Of a stretch of 39,432 bases of DNA, positions 31,995-39,432 are shown in pieces. Each line of letters opens with the position of its first letter. The stretch's first letter is position 1. The notes beneath the pieces are model-generated. The model saw nothing but the letters and a program-made list of their open reading frames with translations, did not search any database and was not told the origin of the DNA. The stretch comes from CAYZEZ01 sp964477295 (GTDB lineage Bacteria > Bacteroidota > Bacteroidia > Bacteroidales > SM23-62). The stretch spans positions 1-39,432 of the forward strand of contig CAYZEZ010000009.1 of assembly GCA_964477295.1 (NCBI GenBank). Direction: 5' to 3'. The position numbers were made by a program, and so were the translations under genes.

Positions 31995-34448
31995 TTAATA
32001 TATCAACAGTTTTTTGGTGATTATTCCATCCTGAAAAGGAATTTGTAATATGTAAACACCTGCTGCTAAACCGGTTGTACTGACCGAAATGATGTTTGTT
32101 GATACAGGTATATAGTAAGCCCTTCCTGACATATTATACAGGATGATGTGTTCTGTCGAGAACCCGGCAGGAAGAATTACCTCAAACTGGCCATTTGCCG
32201 GATTTGGATATACCTGGATGTCGGGCAAGGATTTTTCATTAACAATACCTTCAACCGGTTCTTCAACGATTGGTGTTATCTTAAATTCATCAAAATAAAC
32301 CTCATCATTATATGAACACAGGCCAACTTTTCCCGACGGAAAATCTTCCTCAACCTCCCAGTCATTGTCATCTGTTTCGTAATATAAATACCCATCAACC
32401 ACTTCAAATGAGAAAGTATGGTAATCATCATCGGGGATAACGGATTCTCCCAGGTTTAGTATAGAATACCTGACACCATTGGTCACCCTGAACAGCTCAT
32501 TGGAGCCAGCGTCCTTATTCGCCAGGAAATAGTAAAAATTGGTCGCATCAGTATATCCAAAAATGACACCATAATCGGCAAATGCATTGGATTCAAAAAA
32601 CTCGGGTTGCCTGACGGTTATTTCCAATACAAAGTCCTGGAATTCAAAATCTTCCAGCAGGGAATACTCACCGGGCATATCACCGTTCTGGCTGAAATCG
32701 GTTGTGTTCAAATGATAGGTGCCACGACCGCCATCCTGCTCGAGGCTCCATCGGGATGGCGTTTTCGGCGTCCAGTTCAGCCTGCCGCCGTCTTCAAAGT
32801 CATCATAAATGGATAAAGAATATATAAAATCAATGGTATCCGCCTCCATGGTCAGGGGCGGTTCAGCCCGGTCATGGATACCGTCTGCAATCAGACTGTA
32901 CTCCAGGTCACTCTCCAGTGCAGTAACACTCAAAATGACCGTCGACAGGTCAGTTTCAAGGCTTGCCCCTGAAACTGTAATTCCTTCAATGGAATAGTTG
33001 TCAAGGCTGGTGGCCGATGCCTCTTCGACCGGCTCATTGAATATCAGCCTGAGGGTATTCTCATCCTCCACGATAACACCTTTTATATACGGCTCAACAA
33101 GGTCTTTTGAGAAGGTGAAATCCGCCCATAATACAGGGCTGTCATACAATCCCTCCTTGAATGCCCGGGCCTGAACGGTGGTATTGCTCTTTATCTCAAA
33201 CGACCCTTCGTATAGTGATGACAGGGCGGTAGGATAACTCCCATCGAGTGTATAATAAATCTCTGCACTTTCAGTCGGGGATGAGAGTTCCACGGATAAT
33301 ACCTCATCATATTCACCCGGGACGGGTGAGATAACCGGTTTTATAACCATTTGGCCTGTGGGACCGTAAAACTCAATGGCCCCCATGTCATAGAACGATT
33401 CAGTTCCCACACCGGCATTATCCACATCGGGATAATCGCTCCGGCTGCTGTCATAGAAATCCGTGAGCGGTGTAAACTCATCAACGAAGGCTGCATCGAT
33501 GGCAGGACTGTAGGGTAAAAGACTAAACATATCAGCTGTTACTTCGACAAAAGTTTGTTGATCGTCGATGGGAGGGATACCTGAAAAACCCGGATCAGTG
33601 ACAAAGATGTCATGGTCCTGCAAGGGCATTCCCTGGTTTTTCTGGGCTATGATGTTATAATCAAAATGATGATTCTCAGGGTCAAAACTTATCCCTGCGT
33701 GGTTCAGGTTTATGCTCTGGATAATGTTATTATATGCTTCCAGGTTGTATACATCTGCTCCTAATGCGAGACCACCATAGACACTTTTCCAGAATATATT
33801 ATTGTAGAGTTTTACTCCATCCGCATAATGGATATACAGAACAAAACCAGTTGCCGGGGAATAGAAAATGTTGTTGATAAGTGTCAGGTTCGTAACCTGA
33901 CCGCCCCAATTGCCGAGGATGAGACAGGAGGTTGATTTTATGTCATACAACAGGTTCCCATCAAGAAGCACATCCGATGAATAGGAAATCTCAAAACCGT
34001 CGCTGTGTCCGTTATAGCATGGTCCCTGGACCTGACCATCCGTTCCTTTGCCAAGCAGGTGATGGATCTTATTTCCGATGAAGCTAACGTGGCTGGCTCC
34101 GCTCATTTCCACCCCGTCATCTGCAATGTTATGGATGTCGCAATTACTGATGACCAGGTATGAACAGTTGGATGATATTCCCAGTCCAGAACAGGCATTG
34201 TCCAGGCCATCAATTTCACAACTGTCAATCAGGATATTGTCTGATTCGTAGATATTAACCACGTTATCCTTGTTATAACTGAAGGTGCAGTTCCGGATAG
34301 TGACATGGCTGCAATTATTCAGGAACAGGTGGCCCATAGCGATATTCTCAATAACGAAATTACTCGAATCTTTTATAGCCAGGTCCTGTGCATTGATCGT
34401 TACAAGCAAGGCCAATCCGGCAAGTGTAATTACAACTCTCTTTCTCAT
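31995..34448 (-). CDS. Secreted beta-helix protein with T9SS tail (putative lyase/glycosidase)
   Basis: An 817-residue protein from the ATG at 34448 (MRKRVVITLAGLALL signal); a TTG at 34457 opens the longer frame. The mature chain starts almost at once with right-handed beta-helix coils (VIENIAMGHLFLNNCSHVTI). Motifs ADDGVEMSG and NGHSDGFEISYS sit on one face. A chitobiase-C-like domain (YYTLDGSYPTA), an SbsA/Big-type Ig module, a concanavalin-like module (about 555-735), and a T9SS sorting domain (QVYPNPANGQFEVIL) follow. It shares the overall plan with the beta-helix protein at 19164-21599 but has different accessory domains. Catalytic activity is likely but not proven, and no PL or GH family was recognised. 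Confidence 0.8.
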   Translation of the reverse strand: MRKRVVITLAGLALLVTINAQDLAIKDSSNFVIENIAMGHLFLNNCSHVTIRNCTFSYNKDNVVNIYESDNILIDSCEIDGLDNACSGLGISSNCSYLVISNCDIHNIADDGVEMSGASHVSFIGNKIHHLLGKGTDGQVQGPCYNGHSDGFEISYSSDVLLDGNLLYDIKSTSCLILGNWGGQVTNLTLINNIFYSPATGFVLYIHYADGVKLYNNIFWKSVYGGLALGADVYNLEAYNNIIQSINLNHAGISFDPENHHFDYNIIAQKNQGMPLQDHDIFVTDPGFSGIPPIDDQQTFVEVTADMFSLLPYSPAIDAAFVDEFTPLTDFYDSSRSDYPDVDNAGVGTESFYDMGAIEFYGPTGQMVIKPVISPVPGEYDEVLSVELSSPTESAEIYYTLDGSYPTALSSLYEGSFEIKSNTTVQARAFKEGLYDSPVLWADFTFSKDLVEPYIKGVIVEDENTLRLIFNEPVEEASATSLDNYSIEGITVSGASLETDLSTVILSVTALESDLEYSLIADGIHDRAEPPLTMEADTIDFIYSLSIYDDFEDGGRLNWTPKTPSRWSLEQDGGRGTYHLNTTDFSQNGDMPGEYSLLEDFEFQDFVLEITVRQPEFFESNAFADYGVIFGYTDATNFYYFLANKDAGSNELFRVTNGVRYSILNLGESVIPDDDYHTFSFEVVDGYLYYETDDNDWEVEEDFPSGKVGLCSYNDEVYFDEFKITPIVEEPVEGIVNEKSLPDIQVYPNPANGQFEVILPAGFSTEHIILYNMSGRAYYIPVSTNIISVSTTGLAAGVYILQIPFQDGIITKKLLIY

Positions 34449-34460
34449 GTTAAGCAAATT

Positions 34461-36905
34461 TTAATCAAAATTTATGTTCTGCTTTCCACCGGTCAGGTTC
34501 AGCTGGTTATCGCCCCAAATAAATGTTCCGGTAAGGCCACCTGGCAACTCAACAGTTCCGGTGATACCCGATGCTCCAACCCTTCTTATATCCAGCTTTA
34601 TGATTCCTTTCGGATGGGGCATGGCAGCCTTTATATATTCCAGCTCACCCAGGGCTGGTTCAATCAACACTGATTTAAATCCCGGTTCTGCCGGCTGGAT
34701 ACCTGCTACAGTATGCAGCAGATCGAAACAGGGGCTCGCACTCCATGCATGGCAATCAGATCGCATATCAAATTCCCTTTCAGCAAATGTTGTCAGTCCA
34801 AGGTCAAGCATTATTTTCCATGGTTCTATATGGTCCAGGTAGGCATCAGCCATCCCAGTTTTCTGCAGGGCACGGAACAGGTAAAACCTGAAATAGACAG
34901 TGCATTGAATAAGATCTTCCTCGTCCAGGATCAATTCCATTAATTTTTGCTGCTCAGCTCCGGGTATAGCATTTGTAAGGATTGCAAAAATATTGGTGTG
35001 TTGTGAAAAGATCTTTTTGTCAGGTGTTTCCGCAAACAAACCCCTTGATTCATCGTAGCAGTTCAATTTTACTGCATTGATCAGGTCTCTTGCCATCCGG
35101 TTGTATTTGTCTGCCAGCCTTTTATCTCCCAGGCTGTTGAATATCTCTGCTGCGTACTGTAAAGTATAGGCATATTGTAGACTTATGTTTGCACTTTGGC
35201 CATATTCGGCGCCGGGAGGCACCCCATTGGGATATTCAGGGGCCCAGTCAGTGAAATTCCACCATTCCAGGTTTCCTAATAAGCCATTTTCATCGATCCT
35301 GCTTTCAAACCATTCAAGTACAGATCTCATTCCTTTTTGAAACTGGCTGACAAACTCCATATCGTTCCTGTACAGGTAATAATCATGGATCATATCGATC
35401 CACATGAGCGAGTAGGTTGGAATGACCTGGTAAATATATGATGGATACCTGCTTAATGTCAGCCCTTCAGGGATCCTTGACTGGTCAAATTGTTCGATGG
35501 CGTTTCGCGCCAGGCGGTCGTCGCCGGAGACATAATATGTAATTAAACACTGTATGCGTGTATCACCGATGTATTGTAACTGCTCATAATACGGGCAGTC
35601 GGCATAGGTCTCCGTGCTGTTCAACCGCTGGGTTCTCCAGGCCACGTCCCATATATCTGAAAGCAGGGGATCATCTGATTCAAACGATCCGTTCTCTTCA
35701 AACGGGTATGCCCAGAAAATCCCGTAAAAATCATTCAGGCTGAGGGCCTCGTCTGCTGTTTCGATATCCAGTTGAATGAATCTGTATGTTCTGTACCAGA
35801 GGGTAGTGTAAAGCCGGTTATTTCCACCATCCGGATAAATGAGATCATAATACCCCATGATGTGTTTTCCTTCTGTCTCATTCCTGTTGCCTTTCCTCAG
35901 GCTGGTATTAAAATGGTCATCCGATCCCATGTCCTGCTCATCTACTGTTTCAAAAAGGGATTCTGCATAGGTGATTTTTATTTTGCTTCCTTTTCCTCCT
36001 GTGGTAACCAGTTCAGGATATCCTATTGTAAGCCAGCTCTGGTCGAGAAGGAGGGAGGCTTTGGTATTCGGTGGGATAGTCAGATCCTTTTCACCCGACA
36101 GGAAACCGTTATGTGTCTTAACTCCCTCGCTCCTTACGACGTTGGAAATGCGGACCAGTTTTTCTTCCATGGGGGGGATATTTCGGGGGACAAGGAACCA
36201 GGAACTCCCAAACAGGAAATTTCTGCCGACAGCTGCTTCTGTCTGGGCAGTTCTGGGAGTCAGCCATTTGCTGTCATCGAATGACAGCTCCTTCCATCCC
36301 CAGGGATAAATTGCTCCCGTGATTTCGTCGCATGGGCCTGCTGCATAATAACCGCCAACAGAATCACTGGTGATCGGAATGAAATTATATGATTTGTTTT
36401 TAATTACTCTCCAGTTGGAATCACCTGTATTTATTAGGACCTGATTTGTTGAATCACTCTGAAGGATAAAAGCCGTCTGGTTGGTATGCTGCTCTGCGTG
36501 CCGATATTCTCCAAAATTGATTACTTCAGCGGCAACAATGTTTTCACCTTCGCGCAGGTATGTGGAAATATCTACTGTTTCGTACCGCCAGTGTAACAGG
36601 TACCCCCTGGCAGGACCATAACTGACCCTGTGCCCATTTACATAAAGCCTGTAGCGGTTATCGGCCGAAACATAAATAATATATTTTTCTGGTTTTTTAT
36701 CCAGTTTAAAAGTGCGACGGAATAGAAATACTCCATAATCTAATGTTGATTCGGTAGGATGGGTAATCCATTTTGCTTTCCATGTATGTTTCAGCTTTGA
36801 AAAATCCTTGCCATCAGCATTTTCCAAAACGTTTGATTCCTGTGCAGTCAAAATTAAATTAATCATTAAAACTGCTAATACAACTATTATTCTTTGTTGA
36901 ATCAT
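34461..36905 (-). CDS. GH78-type alpha-L-rhamnosidase
   Basis: An 814-residue protein. The ATG at 36905 gives a signal peptide (MIQQRIIVVLAVLMINLILTAQ); the longer frame from 37019 begins with TTG and runs through a hairpin, so it is rejected. An N-terminal jelly-roll module (VSADNRYRLYVNGHRVSYGPARG) precedes further beta domains and the (alpha/alpha)6 barrel. The motif DCPYYEQLQYIGDTR (436-450) holds the putative catalytic acid E441, and SDCHAWSASPCFDLLHTVAGI is the late-barrel signature of bacterial rhamnosidases. It should release L-rhamnose from a polysaccharide, oligosaccharide or glycoside. There is no T9SS tail, so it is probably periplasmic. The stop is 12 bases before the beta-helix gene. 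Confidence 0.9.
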   Translation of the reverse strand: MIQQRIIVVLAVLMINLILTAQESNVLENADGKDFSKLKHTWKAKWITHPTESTLDYGVFLFRRTFKLDKKPEKYIIYVSADNRYRLYVNGHRVSYGPARGYLLHWRYETVDISTYLREGENIVAAEVINFGEYRHAEQHTNQTAFILQSDSTNQVLINTGDSNWRVIKNKSYNFIPITSDSVGGYYAAGPCDEITGAIYPWGWKELSFDDSKWLTPRTAQTEAAVGRNFLFGSSWFLVPRNIPPMEEKLVRISNVVRSEGVKTHNGFLSGEKDLTIPPNTKASLLLDQSWLTIGYPELVTTGGKGSKIKITYAESLFETVDEQDMGSDDHFNTSLRKGNRNETEGKHIMGYYDLIYPDGGNNRLYTTLWYRTYRFIQLDIETADEALSLNDFYGIFWAYPFEENGSFESDDPLLSDIWDVAWRTQRLNSTETYADCPYYEQLQYIGDTRIQCLITYYVSGDDRLARNAIEQFDQSRIPEGLTLSRYPSYIYQVIPTYSLMWIDMIHDYYLYRNDMEFVSQFQKGMRSVLEWFESRIDENGLLGNLEWWNFTDWAPEYPNGVPPGAEYGQSANISLQYAYTLQYAAEIFNSLGDKRLADKYNRMARDLINAVKLNCYDESRGLFAETPDKKIFSQHTNIFAILTNAIPGAEQQKLMELILDEEDLIQCTVYFRFYLFRALQKTGMADAYLDHIEPWKIMLDLGLTTFAEREFDMRSDCHAWSASPCFDLLHTVAGIQPAEPGFKSVLIEPALGELEYIKAAMPHPKGIIKLDIRRVGASGITGTVELPGGLTGTFIWGDNQLNLTGGKQNINFD

Positions 36906-36977
36906 TGAATAATTATTATCTGAAAGGGATAGAACATGATAAAAAATGGGAATAAAAAGCACTTCCTTATATAAAGA

Positions 36978-37001
36978 GGAGCCTCCCCTGAGGAAGGCTC
37001 C
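36978..37001. terminator. Hairpin upstream of the rhamnosidase gene
   Basis: An inverted repeat with 9 of 10 paired positions and loop CTGA (arms 36978-36987 and 36992-37001). On the - strand it is followed by TCTTTATATAAGG, a weak T-run. It lies 73 bases before the GH78 ATG and may act as a terminator or attenuator between the tandem-module gene and the enzymes. Confidence 0.45.
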
Positions 37002-37032
37002 AATTAATACATCTACCAAAGGAGGAGTAAAG

Positions 37033-37080
37033 ATGTATCAAACACAGACTACTTACTCTGAAAAAATAAACTACTACTGA
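37033..37080 (+). CDS. Possible 15-residue ORF with strong ribosome-binding site
   Basis: ATG at 37033 is preceded 6 bases upstream by AAAGGAGGA (37018-37026), the best Shine-Dalgarno match in the window. The frame runs 15 codons (MYQTQTTYSEKINYY) to TGA at 37078-37080. It is opposite in strand to both neighbours and lies between the two hairpins. It may be chance; no promoter was identified. Confidence 0.2.
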   Translation: MYQTQTTYSEKINYY

Positions 37081-37085
37081 GAGAA

Positions 37086-37115
37086 AAGTCTCACAGGGCA
37101 AGCCCTGTGAGACTT
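37086..37115 (-). terminator. Intrinsic terminator of the tandem-module gene
   Basis: A perfect 14-bp inverted repeat (37086-37099 and 37102-37115) with GC-rich centre begins 9 bases after the stop of the - strand gene. On that strand the stem ends in GAGACTTTTCTC, giving a short T-run. Because the arms begin and end in AAGTC/GACTT, it could also work weakly on the + strand. Confidence 0.7.
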
Positions 37116-37123
37116 AACATAAG

Positions 37124-39432
37124 TTATCTGATGATCAGCTTATTGATAGCTACCTTACCTGTATCCATTGTAGTACGGATGAAGTAAAGACCGCTGTCAA
37201 ACTGACCCGTTCCGATGGTAAGAGAGGATTCTCCATGAGTGAGTACCTCCATTACTTTCTGGCCTGTAAGATTATAGATCTCAACCTTACGGGCATTGTC
37301 AATATCGGAAAGGGTAAATTCACCGGCAGCAGGGTTCGGAAATACCAGTACACCCATTGATCCGGCATCTATCAAGTCCTCAACGGAAGTGTATACTCCG
37401 GCATCTACGTTGTCAAAGTATACCTTGTCGTTGCCTGAACCTATACCTATCTGACCTGGTCCTTCCAGAAGGTCTTTCATCGCCTGTGGAACGGCTTCCA
37501 TTAATTCATTTACCGTTTGAGCCATGGTGAGCGTATCCACATCGATCTGATAATACAAATTACCATTGACCATCATTTGCAGGATTGTTCCAACCCGTAC
37601 AACTTTTATGGTGTTCCAGTCATCGAAACTGGTGTCGTCAACATAAGGTATACAGGTTTCCGGCGGGATCTCTTCAATCGGGTCGCCCGGATCATCTCCA
37701 TGCTTCAGTTTATAGGTTTTGCCATCCACAACGACGACAAATCCTGACAGGCCATATGCATCATTTCCGGCTCCGGTAACAGGACCGTGATGATTGAAGA
37801 AATCTGCACTCGCATAATTGTTTGCATCCTGATACACAAAGAACAGACGTGCATCTTCGTAGAAGTACGAATCTACAGGTCCAGAGGCTCTCTTGAATAA
37901 TTTAACATCGGCGGATACAAAAAAGTCTGCATCGCCATAAATCTCATCATTCAGAATGCTCATCCGGTTTCCGCCAGCCTCTTTGGCTGCCGTTATACCG
38001 TACCTGGTATCACCATCTTCTTCAAGGACATCCCATAACCATGGATTCACTTCCGTGTAGTTGCCGGCTTCACCAAGTATGGCAATGTCGCTGAATTCGC
38101 CTTCAACGCCAATGTATCCGGCATAGATCCAGTCAAACAGAACCTTGTCATTGGAGGATCCGATACCGATCTTACCTTTGCCAAGCATCAGGTCTTTGGC
38201 ACCCTGCGGTAGTTCTTCCCAGTGGTTAAACTGCCACCCATTATAAACCTGGCCTAAGGTCAGGGTATCCACATCGAGTTCAAAATAAGTGTCACCGTTA
38301 ACCATCATCCTCAGGATGGTACCTTCACGTTCGAACTGGATCCAGTTCCAGTCATTGAAACTGCCATCGTCCTCGAAAGGAATACAGGTTTCGGCCGGGA
38401 TCTCTTCTATAGGATCACCCGGATCATCCAGTTTGGTCAGACGGTATTCCTGTCCTTCGTACATTACACGGAATCCTGACATACCGAATGCATCGGCTGC
38501 TCCAACAGGACTACCTGTAACTCCGATACCGGCAGTGTTAAAGAACATGGCCTGGGCGAAATTGTCTTCATCGATGTATGAGAAGTATATTACTGCATCC
38601 TCAAATTTAGCTGCATCTGTCATTCCGTCTGGTCTCTTGAACAGCTTAGCATCCATCGATACCCAGTAATCGTGATCAAAGTCCATGGGCTGGTAGATAC
38701 TCTTGCGGTTTCCGCCTGCGGCTTTCTCGGCAGTCACACCATAAACGACTTCATAGTCTTCCTCTGTGGTTTCAACAACATCCCACAACCATGGATTCAG
38801 CTCCATCCAGTTAGCAGCATCACCCATTGGCAGATTCTCGTCGTCGAAAATTCCGCTCTTCTCGATCCAGCCTGCTTCTACATTGTCGAAATATACCCGG
38901 TCATTGGAGGATCCAATGCCTACCTCTCCAGCACTGAATATCAGGTCGAGGACTGCAGAAGGTATTGCATCAATGGAATCCAGCCTGTTGCCAGTTAAGA
39001 ATTCAATGGATGTTACTGTGTCGAGTCCGATTGCATGGTATACTTCTCCGTTTACAACCATACTGAGCACAGAATCTTCAAGCATTACCATCACTTCGTT
39101 CCAGTCATCGAAACTGGTGTCATCAACATAGGGGATACATGTTTCTGGCGGTATCTCTTCAATCGGATCACCCGGGTCATCGGAATGCATAAATCCATAT
39201 CCCTGGCCGTCGACCATGAAATTTAATCCGGAAAGACCAAGAGCATCAGTCTGACCTATCGGATTATCCTTTGCAGGTCCGTGTGTATTGAAGAACTGGG
39301 CCCAGGCATAATTATTTGCATCCTGATAGGCAAAATACAATCTTCCGTCTTCCCACCATGGTGTATCAGCTACTCCTGAAGGCCGTTTCTGTAGTTTCAT
39401 ATCAGCCTTGAGATAGTAATCATGTCCGCCAA
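37124..39432 (-). CDS. Tandem concanavalin-like module protein with T9SS tail (N-terminus outside window)
   Basis: At least 769 codons; the frame is open to the window edge at 39432, so the true start is upstream. Three modules of about 225-230 residues are visible, the first incomplete. Each starts with NPWLWDV, passes a strand pair (VSMDAKLFKRP; IYFSYIDEDNFA), then GDPIEEIPxETCIP and SFxDWN, and ends with GIGSSNDKVYFD. The pattern of strands resembles LamG/DUF1080-like concanavalin folds, which often bind glycans. No catalytic residues are recognised. A T9SS type A sorting domain (VLVFPNPAAGEFTL to the end) finishes the chain. It is likely a surface or secreted glycan-binding protein. A terminator follows, so it may be expressed separately from, or more strongly than, the enzymes. 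Confidence 0.75.
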   Translation of the reverse strand, partial: GGHDYYLKADMKLQKRPSGVADTPWWEDGRLYFAYQDANNYAWAQFFNTHGPAKDNPIGQTDALGLSGLNFMVDGQGYGFMHSDDPGDPIEEIPPETCIPYVDDTSFDDWNEVMVMLEDSVLSMVVNGEVYHAIGLDTVTSIEFLTGNRLDSIDAIPSAVLDLIFSAGEVGIGSSNDRVYFDNVEAGWIEKSGIFDDENLPMGDAANWMELNPWLWDVVETTEEDYEVVYGVTAEKAAGGNRKSIYQPMDFDHDYWVSMDAKLFKRPDGMTDAAKFEDAVIYFSYIDEDNFAQAMFFNTAGIGVTGSPVGAADAFGMSGFRVMYEGQEYRLTKLDDPGDPIEEIPAETCIPFEDDGSFNDWNWIQFEREGTILRMMVNGDTYFELDVDTLTLGQVYNGWQFNHWEELPQGAKDLMLGKGKIGIGSSNDKVLFDWIYAGYIGVEGEFSDIAILGEAGNYTEVNPWLWDVLEEDGDTRYGITAAKEAGGNRMSILNDEIYGDADFFVSADVKLFKRASGPVDSYFYEDARLFFVYQDANNYASADFFNHHGPVTGAGNDAYGLSGFVVVVDGKTYKLKHGDDPGDPIEEIPPETCIPYVDDTSFDDWNTIKVVRVGTILQMMVNGNLYYQIDVDTLTMAQTVNELMEAVPQAMKDLLEGPGQIGIGSGNDKVYFDNVDAGVYTSVEDLIDAGSMGVLVFPNPAAGEFTLSDIDNARKVEIYNLTGQKVMEVLTHGESSLTIGTGQFDSGLYFIRTTMDTGKVAINKLIIR
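37397..38059 (-). repeat. Module 3 of the tandem-module protein
   Basis: About 221 residues, from VNPWLWDVLE to YFDNVDAG. It includes PIEEIPPETCIPYVDDTSFD, whose surrounding block is identical in protein to module 1 although the DNA carries about ten silent differences. It is followed by a linker and the T9SS tail. Confidence 0.75.
38117..38809 (-). repeat. Module 2 of the tandem-module protein
   Basis: About 231 residues, from WMELNPWLWD to LFDWIYAG. Its loop block reads PIEEIPAETCIPFEDDGSFN, more diverged from modules 1 and 3 than those are from each other. Confidence 0.75.
38867..39432 (-). repeat. Module 1 (partial) of the tandem-module protein
   Basis: The visible part begins at GGHDYYLKADMKLQKRPSG, upstream of the first in-frame ATG at 39400. 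This corresponds to the middle of modules 2 and 3 (HDYWVSMDAKL, ADFFVSADVKL). It shows that the gene, and probably the start of this module, extends beyond the window. Confidence 0.75.

Noticed and set aside
35772..36284. 170-residue + strand frame
   Set aside because: It lies wholly inside the GH78 rhamnosidase on the other strand, with no recognisable domain; it is a shadow frame.
36906..37019. N-terminal extension of the rhamnosidase
   Set aside because: It begins with TTG, reads through the hairpin at 36978-37001 and would hide the signal peptide that starts at 36905.
37397..39432. Regularly spaced similar segments suggesting a CRISPR array
   Set aside because: The repeat period is about 690-750 bases and the segments are in-frame protein modules.

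Overview
The window reads as a piece of a Bacteroidota chromosome, probably a marine or sediment Bacteroidales/Marinilabiliales-type organism; this is inferred without a database search. The evidence is seven proteins with C-terminal type IX secretion (T9SS, Por) sorting domains, a SusD/RagB lipoprotein, sulfatases of the Cys type, few strong Shine-Dalgarno sites, and a locus dominated by carbohydrate-active enzymes. It looks like a polysaccharide-utilisation locus (PUL) with its own intracellular sugar-catabolism operon.

Layout. Positions 1-10585 are all on the + strand: the end of a YraQ/ArsP-type permease, a membrane-anchored DUF362 protein, a transaldolase-family aldolase, a PfkB sugar kinase, two xylose-isomerase-like TIM-barrel proteins on either side of a Gfo/Idh/MocA dehydrogenase, an MFS transporter, and a second DUF362 protein that carries both N-terminal membrane helices and a T9SS tail. 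Positions 10704-39432 are all on the - strand and converge on the first block. Read in the direction of transcription (high to low coordinates) they encode: a protein of tandem concanavalin-like modules (N-terminus outside the window), a GH78-like rhamnosidase, a beta-helix protein, a GH105 unsaturated uronyl hydrolase, a GH2 enzyme, a TIM-barrel glycosidase-like protein, an alpha/beta-hydrolase esterase, a 1200-residue heparinase II/III-like lyase, a second beta-helix protein, an M14-like metalloenzyme, SusD, a VOC protein, a Tat-exported aldo/keto reductase, sulfatase, nucleoside-hydrolase-family protein, and sulfatase. Many junctions are 1-12 bases or overlap by 4, so much of the block is probably co-transcribed. 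No gap between genes exceeds 300 bases; the largest is 36906-37123.

How the parts may work together (inference). Lyases (heparinase II/III-like and perhaps the beta-helix proteins) would cut a uronic-acid polysaccharide, GH105 would remove the unsaturated uronic acid, GH78 would release rhamnose, GH2 and the TIM-barrel enzyme would trim other sugars, the sulfatases and esterase would remove sulfate and acyl groups, and the + strand operon would import and metabolise the monomers. A sulfated rhamno-uronan such as ulvan is the best-fitting substrate class, but pectic rhamnogalacturonan or another sulfated glycan is not excluded. No SusC transporter, sulfatase-maturating enzyme, regulator, tRNA, rRNA, insertion sequence or CRISPR array was found.

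Most unusual features: a SusD without a SusC neighbour; a DUF362 protein with several membrane helices plus a T9SS tail; a tandem-module surface protein whose modules 1 and 3 share a 25-residue block with many silent DNA differences; FIVAR-like helical spacers shared by two T9SS proteins; an M14-type enzyme and a secreted nucleoside-hydrolase-like protein inside a PUL; and spacers filled with palindromes or repeated short words.
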